Source: Actinomycetota bacterium
GTDB taxonomy: Bacteria; Actinomycetota; Actinomycetes; Nanopelagicales; Nanopelagicaceae
DNA: 7,951 nucleotides
Assembly (NCBI GenBank): GCA_009705185.1
Contig: WLCS01000037.1
Location: forward strand, 1-7,951
Direction: 5' to 3'
A program made the position numbers and the translations under genes. Positions 1 to 7,951 of the stretch are shown here, piece after piece; position 1 is the stretch's first letter, and every line of letters starts with the position of its first letter. The notes under the pieces are model-generated. The model was not told the origin of the DNA. It was given only the letters and a program-made list of their open reading frames with translations, and made no database searches.

Positions 1-2328
1 CGCTATCTTCAAGCACAAGTGCTGAGACAAGTGTTCCGCGCGAATCTTCATCAATCTTTGCTGCTTTAATTCCAATTCCGCCACGACCTTGCAATCTGTA
101 CTCATCAATTGGTGTCTTCTTGCCGTATCCACCATCTGTTGCAGTAAATACAAATGCACCTTGAGAAGATTGTGAATCGACGCGTGCCATTGTTAATAGC
201 TCGTCACCTTCACGGAATTTCATTCCGATTACACCAGAAGTTGAACGTCCCATCGGGCGAAGTGAATCATCATCTGTTGTAAATCGAAGTGACATCGCTT
301 TTTTCGAAACCAATAAAAGTTCATCGCCGTTGCGGACAAGAGAAGCTGAAACAACTTCGTCGCCAGGCTTCAATGAAATTGCAATTAATCCGCCAGTGCG
401 AGGTGAGTCGTATTCGGAAAGTGGCGTCTTCTTAACAAGTCCACCTTTAGTTGCAAGAACTAAGAATGGAGCGGTGTTGTAATCCTTAAATGAAAGTACT
501 TGTGCAATTTTCTCATCTGGCTTAAATGCCATCAGGTTTGCGACATGCTGGCCTCGTGCATCTCGACCAGCATCTGGCAATTCGTGAACTTTCGCACGGT
601 ATACGCGTCCTTGGTTAGTAAAGAACAACAACCAGTCGTGAGTTGAAGCAACAAAGAAGTGATCAACGACGTCGTCTTGTTTGAGTGCGGCGCCTTTAAC
701 TCCGCGGCCACCTCTGCGCTGTGATTTGTACAAATCCGCAGTTGTGCGCTTTGAATATCCGCCGCGAGTAATTGTTACAACTACATCGTTATCTGGAATC
801 AAATCTTCTGCAGAGAAATCGCCTTCGCTTGCAACAATTTGAGTACGACGCTCATCACCATACTTGGCAATCAAATCAGAAAGCTCTGTCTTGATAATTT
901 CGCGCTGCTTCGCCTCTGATGCCAAAATTGCATTGAGTTCAATAATGTCAGCCATCAAGCCGTCGTATTCGTCATTGATCTTCTGGCGTTCCAACGCTGC
1001 GATACGACGAAGCTGCATATCAAGAATTGCATTGGCTTGAATTTCATCAACATCTAGTAGCTTCATCAAACCTGTACGAGCTTCTTCGGGAGTCTTAGAT
1101 GCACGAATAAGTGCGATTACTGCATCAAGGGCATCAAGGGCTTTGAGATAACCCTTCAAAATGTGTGCGCGCTTCTCTTTTTCTACAAGTCTGAATTTAG
1201 TGCGGCGAATAATTACTTCAACTTGGTGCTCGATGTAGTACTTGATGAATTCATCTAGACGCAATGTGCGAGGCACGCCATCGACAAGGGCCAACATATT
1301 TGCGCCAAAAGTATCTTGCAGCTGTGTCTGTTTATAAAGATTATTAAGAATTACTTTCGGAATCGCAGAGCTCTGAAGAACTATGACTAGGCGTTGGCCA
1401 AGGCGTTCGTTACCTTCATCGCGGACATCAGCAATTCCCTTGATCTTTCCATCTTTAACAAGTTCAGCAATCTTGAGAGCTAAATTATCTGGGTTCACTT
1501 GATATGGAAGTTCAGTGATAACTAAACATGTTCGCTTGTTAATCTCTTCTACATTTACAACCGCACGCATCGTGACCGATCCACGGCCTGTGCGATACGC
1601 GTCTTCAATTCCGCCGCGGCCCACGATTAACGCCTTCGTTGGGAAATCTGGACCTTTCACAATAGTGAGCAAATGATTAAGTAGATCCGGTGCCGGCATG
1701 TCTGGGTGTTCTAGTGAGTAAATAACCGCTTCGCCGATTTCGCGAAGGTTGTGTGGTGGAATATTTGTAGCCATACCCACTGCAATACCTGCAGAACCGT
1801 TGACTAATAGATTTGGAAAACGTGCTGGTAATACATCTGGCTCTTGTGAACGACCGTCATAGTTTGGTGAGAAATTAACAGTGTCTTCATCGATATCGCG
1901 CATCATTTCCATCGCGATCGGAGCTAAACGCGCTTCTGTATAACGCATTGCTGCTGCAGGATCGTTACCGGGTGATCCAAAGTTTCCGTTTCCATCTACT
2001 AATGGATAACGAAGTGACCAATGCTGCGCCAAACGAACAACGGTGTCATAAATCGCGGTGTCACCATGTGGGTGGTAATTACCCATGACGTCACCGACGA
2101 TACGAGAAGATTTGTAATAACCCTTATCTGGTCGATAACCAGCGTCGTACATTGCATAAAGAACACGACGGTGAACTGGCTTTAATCCATCACGAACATC
2201 AGGAAGCGCACGTCCAACAATGACTGACATCGCATAATCGAGATAGCTTCGCGCCATCTCGACTTGTAGGTCAACTTTTTCAATACGGTCGAAAGTTGAT
2301 TCGTCTGGAGTCATATCTTCAGTTGTCA

Positions 2329-2329
<1 letters not shown>
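1..2329 (-). CDS. gyrA: DNA gyrase subunit A, partial (C-terminal end beyond the window edge)
   Basis: GyrA is the DNA-cleaving subunit of gyrase, the A2B2 type IIA topoisomerase that adds negative supercoils using ATP. The window holds 776 codons plus one base; compared with mycobacterial GyrA from memory, roughly the last 40-70 residues are missing. The start is ATG at 2329-2327, giving [13 protein letters not shown]. Visible landmarks are the breakage-reunion domain with the catalytic Tyr130 preceded by Arg129 in [10 protein letters not shown], the quinolone-pocket helix [10 protein letters not shown] (Thr91, Asp95), the tower and coiled-coil part with [12 protein letters not shown], and the beta-pinwheel C-terminal domain from about residue 515 ([11 protein letters not shown]). 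The GyrA box that wraps DNA is QRRGGRG at 537-543, and a related motif QGRGGIG lies at 747-753. The gene follows gyrB with a one-base TAATG overlap. An AAGG lies about 14 bases before the start, too far to be a good Shine-Dalgarno site, so translational coupling is likely. Identification is very secure. Confidence 0.98.
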
Positions 2330-4366
<2,037 letters not shown>

Positions 4367-4374
4367 AGGGCTAA

Positions 4375-4380
4375 ATCCTA
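4375..4380 (-). promoter_or_regulatory. Candidate -10 element for gyrB-gyrA
   Basis: TAGGAT on the minus strand fits the TAnnnT pattern common in actinobacterial housekeeping promoters and would place the transcription start near 4368, about 60 bases before the gyrB start. No good -35 hexamer sits 16-18 bases upstream; the nearest TTTCAC is only 14 bases away. The AT-rich stretch at 4460-4482 is an alternative promoter site. This is a weak prediction. Confidence 0.3.
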
Positions 4381-4393
4381 TCGCTAAATCGAA

Positions 4394-4494
4394 AGTGAAA
4401 TACCGGCGAGAAGGCTTAGGAGTGGGAAATACCGCGCGTTCATCGATGGGGTGAGGGTTCCTATTAAATAAGTCATCAAAAAGTGGGAAATTGG
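4394..4494. repeat. Three related direct repeats around AGTGGGAAAT
   Basis: AGTGGGAAAT occurs exactly at 4421-4430 and 4482-4491. A shorter relative, AAGTGAAATACCG, lies at 4393-4405 and shares GAAATACCG with 4426-4434. Spacing of the equivalent bases is 29 and then about 60 bases, close to but not exactly whole helical turns. All copies are on the same strand between the candidate promoters. Repeated short direct elements in a control region often mark a regulator's binding sites, but no family is identified here and chance is not excluded. Confidence 0.4.
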
Positions 4495-4498
4495 CCTG

Positions 4499-4520
4499 CT
4501 GTCCACAGCCTTTATCCCCA
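4499..4520 (+). promoter_or_regulatory. Pair of DnaA-box-like 9-mers
   Basis: CTGTCCACA at 4499-4507 differs by one base from the actinobacterial DnaA box TTGTCCACA. TTATCCCCA at 4512-4520 differs by one base from TTATCCACA. They point the same way and are 4 bases apart. A third, poor copy in opposite orientation (TGTGGGTGG, 4522-4530) has three mismatches. They may be DnaA sites controlling either divergent operon or a remnant of an origin-type region. One-mismatch 9-mers occur by chance, so this is tentative. Confidence 0.3.
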
Positions 4521-4541
4521 TTGTGGGTGGAGTTACAGGCG

Positions 4542-4547
4542 TGTAAT
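4542..4547 (+). promoter_or_regulatory. Candidate -10 element for the two-component operon
   Basis: TGTAAT lies on the plus strand 77 bases before the response regulator start. A TTGTGG hexamer at 4521-4526 stands 15 bases upstream, which is a short spacer for a -35 element. Transcription would begin near 4554, just before the first arm of the leader hairpins described separately. No other convincing -10 was seen closer to the gene. Weak prediction. Confidence 0.25.
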
Positions 4548-4556
4548 TCAGCGCAA

Positions 4557-4617
4557 GGACTCTTCGTAGGAAGAACGAGTCCAATTCTCAGCAAAGATTC
4601 AGGTAGTGAGAGGACTC
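4557..4617 (+). promoter_or_regulatory. Possible two-state leader hairpin hiding the response regulator RBS
   Basis: AGGACTCTT occurs twice, at 4556-4564 and 4611-4619, and one GAGTCC at 4577-4582 can pair with either copy. In the first state GGACTCTTC (4557-4565) pairs with GAA-c-GAGTCC (4573-4582), nine pairs with one bulged C, leaving the ribosome site free. In the second, GAGTCC-aat-TCTC (4577-4589) pairs with GAGAGGACTC (4608-4617), ten pairs with a three-base bulge, burying the Shine-Dalgarno GAGAGGA (4608-4614), which sits 10 bases before the ATG. The pairings are read directly; that they act as a switch is inference. Confidence 0.35.
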
Positions 4618-4624
4618 TTAAGCC

Positions 4625-5335
4625 ATGGCAACCGAAGCAACTGGGCAACGCATTCTCGTCGTTGATGACGAGTCAAGTATTAGTGATCTGATTGCAACAA
4701 GTTTGAAATTTGTTGGATTCGATGTGCGCACTGCAGCAACTGGTTCACAAGCTTTATTAATTGCCGAAGAATTTAAACCGCACGCAATGATTCTAGATGT
4801 GATGCTTCCTGACTTAGATGGTTTTGAAGTCTGTCGTCAAATTCGCAACGAAGGTATTGAAGTTGGCGTTCTCTTTCTCTCAGCAAAAGATGAGATGAAA
4901 GATAAAGTACAAGGGCTCACTATCGGTGGCGATGATTATATGACAAAGCCATTTAGTCTTGAAGAATTAGTTGCACGCCTGCGTGCGCTCTTACGTCGTA
5001 TTGGTGTGACAGAACAAGTAGTCGATAGCGAGAAAATTAGATTTGGTGATCTTGAACTTGATGAAGCAACACACGAGGTTCGACGTGCCGGCAACTTATT
5101 AGAACTCTCGCCAACTGAATTCACACTTTTACGTTACTTGCTTATCAATGCAGATCGCGTTGTTTCTAAAGCACAAATTCTTGACCACGTATGGGATTAC
5201 GATTTTGGCGGAGATGCCGGAATTGTTGAAACATATATTTCTTACTTACGAAAAAAGATTGATATCTACGAACCTGCTCTGATTCACACTGTGCGCGGAG
5301 TCGGTTACAGATTAAGAATGCCGGCTGCGAAATAG
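4625..5335 (+). CDS. OmpR/PhoB-family response regulator, PhoP-like
   Basis: This is a DNA-binding response regulator that receives phosphate from the partner kinase encoded next door and controls transcription. The receiver domain (about residues 8-122) has the acidic pair Asp14-Asp15, phosphoacceptor Asp58 in ILDVMLPDLDG, Ser86 and Lys108 in MTKPF, so it should be fully functional. The winged-helix DNA-binding domain (about 135-233) shows LSPTEFTLLRYL, the recognition-helix run DAGIVETYISYLRKKID and the closing wing HTVRGVGYRLR. At 236 residues it has normal length. The GGDDYMTKPFSLEE and ELSPTEFTLLRYLLIN segments closely recall mycobacterial PhoP from memory, but orthology cannot be shown here, so no symbol is given. 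The start is ATG with GAGAGGA 10 bases upstream. It is the first gene of an operon, divergent from gyrB. Confidence 0.96.
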   Translation: MATEATGQRILVVDDESSISDLIATSLKFVGFDVRTAATGSQALLIAEEFKPHAMILDVMLPDLDGFEVCRQIRNEGIEVGVLFLSAKDEMKDKVQGLTIGGDDYMTKPFSLEELVARLRALLRRIGVTEQVVDSEKIRFGDLELDEATHEVRRAGNLLELSPTEFTLLRYLLINADRVVSKAQILDHVWDYDFGGDAGIVETYISYLRKKIDIYEPALIHTVRGVGYRLRMPAAK

Positions 5336-5339
5336 CCAA

Positions 5340-6812
5340 ATGAATACTTCGTTTCGCACGTGGAGCCTTCGAAGCAGAATTTCACTCGGTGTTGTCTTCC
5401 TCGCAGCTTTAGGCTTTTTAGTATCTGGCTTAGCCGCCCAAAGCGCGCTTAAAAATTACTTAACAACTCAGATTGATCACGAACTCGAAGCAATTACCGG
5501 TGGCACGCTGCCTCGAATTGTTCGCGCCGGCATTGCACATGAGGCACTTGAATCTCGTGGTGAAGATGACCGTGAAGATAAACCTGCTGGGAACGCACCT
5601 AATTCACCGCTTCAAAGAATTCCTACAACTACCTCAGTAACACTTCTTGATCCTGCAGGAAACATTGTTGGAGGCCTGGGTGGAGACCTCAATAAAGCTT
5701 CTATTAGTGACTATATCCAAGGCCTTCTACCTGCTGAAGTCGCTTCCCACGGGGATAAACCATTTACTATCGAAGCAGATGGCGCAGATTTCCGAGCTGT
5801 AGCGCGCACACTTCCAGGTAACGCCGGAACACTTGTTGCGGCGCAATCACTAGAAGAACTTGATAACACAGTAAGTAAATTAGGTTTTCTCTTCTTCTTC
5901 ATCAGTCTTGTACTTCTCATCCTCATGGCAATTGCTGCGCGCGCAGTTGTCAGAGTTGGACTTCGCCCACTTGAAGATGCTGAAACAACAGCTGAAGAAA
6001 TTGCATCAGGAAATTTATCGGCTCGTATGCCTGAAACTTCAGCCGGTACTGAAGTGGGAAGACTTGTATCCACATTGAACACAATGCTTGCTCGTGTTGA
6101 AGAAGCGTTTGCCGTGCGAACAGAGAGTGAAAATAAACTTCGTAGATTTGTCGCTGATGCTTCGCATGAATTGCGTACACCAATTACTGCAATTCGCGGG
6201 TTTTCCGAATTACATAGACAAGGTGCTGTAACAGGAGAAGCTGAGACAAAAGAACTTATTGCTCGCATCGAAGGCGAATCAAAACGCATGGGCTCTCTTG
6301 TAGAAGATCTATTACTTCTTGCGCGACTTGATCAAGCACGTGAAATGGATTCTAAGCCTGTCGATGTTGTAAAGGTAGTAGCTGATGCCGTGGCTTCTGC
6401 CCAAGTCTCTGGTCCTGATCATCCGATAACTTTGATTACACCAAATGCAGAATTATTTATGTTGGGCGATGAAGTTCGTATTCATCAAGTAATTGCTAAC
6501 TTACTTGCTAACGCTCGCGCGCACACACCAACAGGAACTCCCATTGCTGTCATGATTACTGCGGATGAGGCGGAAGTTTCAATCTCTGTTGCCGACAAAG
6601 GTCCAGGATTATCTGAGACAGATCAGCGCCGAATCTTTGAACGTTTTTACCGTGCAGATGGTTCACGTTCTAGAAATGGCGAAGATGGAAGCGGATTAGG
6701 TTTATCAATTGTTGATGCGGTGATGCGCGCACATGGTGGAAACGTTTCTGTTGAATCCGAACTTGGTCAGGGCTCGAAATTTACCCTGGTATTTCCGCGC
6801 AAAGACTCTTAG
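5340..6812 (+). CDS. HAMP-domain sensor histidine kinase, PhoR-like
   Basis: This membrane-bound kinase senses an envelope signal, autophosphorylates on histidine and passes phosphate to the upstream response regulator. In order: a short basic cytoplasmic start, membrane segment 1 (about 14-35), an extracytoplasmic sensor region (about 36-180) with an acidic cluster at 71-80 and a PAS/Cache-like strand LLDPAGNIV, membrane segment 2 (about 182-200), HAMP linker (about 201-255, with GLRPLED), the HisKA helix with phosphoacceptor His276 in DASHELRTPITA, and the HATPase_c domain with Asn391 (N box, NLLANARAH), DKGPG (419-423), the F box RIFERFYRAD and GSGLGLS (450-456). At 490 residues it is a typical length and all catalytic motifs are intact. 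The ATG lies 4 bases after the regulator stop without a clear ribosome site, so coupling is likely. The kinase core recalls mycobacterial PhoR; the signal is unknown. Confidence 0.96.
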   Translation: MNTSFRTWSLRSRISLGVVFLAALGFLVSGLAAQSALKNYLTTQIDHELEAITGGTLPRIVRAGIAHEALESRGEDDREDKPAGNAPNSPLQRIPTTTSVTLLDPAGNIVGGLGGDLNKASISDYIQGLLPAEVASHGDKPFTIEADGADFRAVARTLPGNAGTLVAAQSLEELDNTVSKLGFLFFFISLVLLILMAIAARAVVRVGLRPLEDAETTAEEIASGNLSARMPETSAGTEVGRLVSTLNTMLARVEEAFAVRTESENKLRRFVADASHELRTPITAIRGFSELHRQGAVTGEAETKELIARIEGESKRMGSLVEDLLLLARLDQAREMDSKPVDVVKVVADAVASAQVSGPDHPITLITPNAELFMLGDEVRIHQVIANLLANARAHTPTGTPIAVMITADEAEVSISVADKGPGLSETDQRRIFERFYRADGSRSRNGEDGSGLGLSIVDAVMRAHGGNVSVESELGQGSKFTLVFPRKDS

Positions 6813-7729
6813 TTTTCGTTCTGCCCCAAAGACTCCATTGCGCGAAGTGTGGCAATGCGTTCTTGAATTGGTGGATGCGTGCTAAATAGTTTAGAAACAG
6901 TTTGTCCATCAAGTGGAGACTCAATCCAGATGTGTGCAACTGCGTTTGATTTCTGCCGCACAACAGTTGTATCTGATGCCAAAACTTCGAGTGCCTTTCT
7001 TAGACCTGCAGGATTTCGCGTAAATGAAACTGCGGTGGCATCAGCGAGAGATTCGCGCTTACGTGAGATTGCAGATTTCAATAACATGGCAGCTATCGGA
7101 GCCAAAATCAAGACAAGTAGTGAAACGACAAGTGCTACAGGATTTTGGTTCTCGTTTCGGTCTCTGCGACCACCGCCAAACCACATCATTCTTGTAAGAA
7201 AATCGCTCAGGATCGCAATTGCACCTGCAGTGGTTGCAGCAACTGCAGATACCAATGTATCTCTGTTGGCGACATGTGACATCTCGTGCGCAATCACGCC
7301 TTGTAGTTCATCTCGATCCATAACTTCCAGGATCCGCGTAGTAAATGCAATCAGAGCATGTTCTGGATTTCGCCCTGTTGCAAAAGCATTAGGGGCGGTA
7401 TCTTCAACGATTGCCACTTTAGGCATTGGTAGCCCACTTGCAATTACTACCTCTTCAATAACATTGAAAAGTTCCGGGGCATCTTCACGAGTGATGAGTT
7501 TTGCGCCAGTCATTGTGAGAACTAATTTATCTGAGCCGTAATACGAACCCCACACACCTATGAGCGCAAAGCCAACAGCCATCGGCACAATCGTGGATGT
7601 TGTGCCCGCACCGAAATAAGTAAGCGCGGCATATGCAACTAGCCAAGTAAGTAAGCCCATCGAGGCAAGCAAGAAATACGTCTTGCCTTTATTTGCAGAC
7701 TGTAAAGCTCTGAAATTATTTTCAGCCAT
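6809..7729 (-). CDS. htpX: HtpX-type membrane zinc metalloprotease (M48)
   Basis: HtpX proteases sit in the cytoplasmic membrane with the active site facing the cytoplasm and help clear damaged or misfolded membrane proteins. The 306-residue product has two membrane segments near the N terminus (about 17-39 and 46-64) and two more hydrophobic stretches after the active site (about 156-180 and 196-218). The zinc motif is HEMSH at 148-152, with Glu149 catalytic and His148/His152 as ligands; the third ligand is Glu226 in ESLADATAV, and STHPPIQERI near the C terminus is also typical. Length is slightly above the usual 280-300. The ATG at 7729-7727 lies 8 bases after the lemA stop with no clear ribosome site, so translation probably depends on lemA. 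Its 3' end overlaps the kinase gene tail to tail by 4 bases. Confidence 0.96.
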   Translation of the reverse strand: MAENNFRALQSANKGKTYFLLASMGLLTWLVAYAALTYFGAGTTSTIVPMAVGFALIGVWGSYYGSDKLVLTMTGAKLITREDAPELFNVIEEVVIASGLPMPKVAIVEDTAPNAFATGRNPEHALIAFTTRILEVMDRDELQGVIAHEMSHVANRDTLVSAVAATTAGAIAILSDFLTRMMWFGGGRRDRNENQNPVALVVSLLVLILAPIAAMLLKSAISRKRESLADATAVSFTRNPAGLRKALEVLASDTTVVRQKSNAVAHIWIESPLDGQTVSKLFSTHPPIQERIATLRAMESLGQNEN

Positions 7730-7737
7730 GAAAAGAG

Positions 7738-7951
7738 TTAGAACTTAACGTTAGGAACGTTGCGATCAGTTGGATTTTCAACTTCATAAAAATCTCGAGC
7801 GCCCACCTTTGCAAGACCAGCGAAGAAGCTTGTAGGGATGGTTTTCACCGCAGTATTGAGTGAGCGGACATTGTCGTTATAGAACTGACGCGCAAATGAA
7901 ACTTTATTCTCTGTCGTTGAAAGTTCCTCTTGTAGAGATAGGAAGTTTGCA
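7738..7951 (-). CDS. lemA: LemA family protein, partial (C-terminal 70 residues)
   Basis: LemA proteins are small, membrane-anchored, mostly helical proteins of unclear molecular function that are often encoded next to htpX. Only the C-terminal 70 codons are present, of roughly 185 in the family; the N-terminal membrane anchor lies beyond the window edge. The reading frame enters with LQEELSTTENKVSFARQFYND, a hallmark family segment, continues through VRSLNTAVKTIPTSFFAG, and ends with NVPNVKF and a TAA stop at 7740-7738. It lies immediately upstream of htpX with an 8-base gap on the same strand, so the two are very probably co-transcribed from a promoter outside the window. Identification rests on recalled family motifs and the htpX neighbour, which agree. 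Confidence 0.93.
   Translation of the reverse strand, partial: ANFLSLQEELSTTENKVSFARQFYNDNVRSLNTAVKTIPTSFFAGLAKVGARDFYEVENPTDRNVPNVKF

Noticed and set aside
1122..1139. Tandem 9-base repeat GCATCAAGG inside gyrA
   Set aside because: It encodes the conserved ALDALD segment of the GyrA coiled-coil region, so it is explained by protein sequence.
2044..2064. Thr91 at the quinolone-pocket position of GyrA as a resistance mutation
   Set aside because: Ser and Thr are both natural at this position in many bacteria, and Asp95 is retained; nothing indicates acquired resistance.
5711..6289. Long 192-codon minus-strand open frame opposite the histidine kinase
   Set aside because: It is Ser/Arg/Ala-rich with no domain-like pattern and lies fully inside a kinase gene with intact motifs; it is a by-product of that gene's codon use.
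6879..7541. 220-codon plus-strand open frame opposite htpX
   Set aside because: Low-complexity Ser/Ala/Thr-rich translation, no recognisable features, and the opposite strand carries htpX with its zinc motif.

Overview
The window is ordinary chromosomal DNA from an actinobacterium with unusually low to moderate GC (about mid-40s per cent, judged by eye, not counted). The GyrA and GyrB sequences look strongly actinobacterial. GyrB has the short form without the proteobacterial insert, and GyrA carries a second GyrA-box-like motif in its C-terminal domain. The response regulator and kinase resemble mycobacterial PhoP/PhoR as I remember them. AT-leaning codon use, tight spacing and small intergenic gaps suggest a streamlined free-living lineage such as the freshwater acI group (Planktophila/Nanopelagicus type). 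That placement is inference, not proof.

Layout: positions 1-2329 (minus) hold gyrA, cut at its C-terminal end by the window edge. Positions 2329-4308 (minus) hold complete gyrB, starting at TTG; its stop shares one base with the gyrA start (TAATG). Positions 4309-4624 are the only real intergenic gap, a 316-base divergent control region. Positions 4625-5335 and 5340-6812 (plus) encode an OmpR/PhoB-type response regulator and its HAMP sensor kinase, 4 bases apart. Positions 6809-7729 (minus) encode the HtpX membrane metalloprotease, which overlaps the kinase gene tail to tail by 4 bases. Positions 7738-7951 (minus) hold the 3' end of lemA, immediately upstream of htpX and cut by the window edge.

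How they work together: gyrB-gyrA make the two subunits of DNA gyrase as one translationally coupled unit. The two-component pair is a self-contained envelope-sensing module. lemA-htpX is a commonly seen pair tied to membrane protein quality control. The gyrase operon and the two-component operon are transcribed away from each other from the shared gap.

No new multi-gene system is visible. The least explained part is the divergent gap. It holds an 8-bp inverted repeat in the probable gyrB leader, a repeated AGTGGGAAAT element, two near-consensus DnaA-box-like 9-mers, and in front of the response regulator two mutually exclusive hairpins, one of which would hide the ribosome binding site. recF is not directly upstream of gyrB, so the common dnaA-dnaN-recF-gyrB-gyrA order is broken here.
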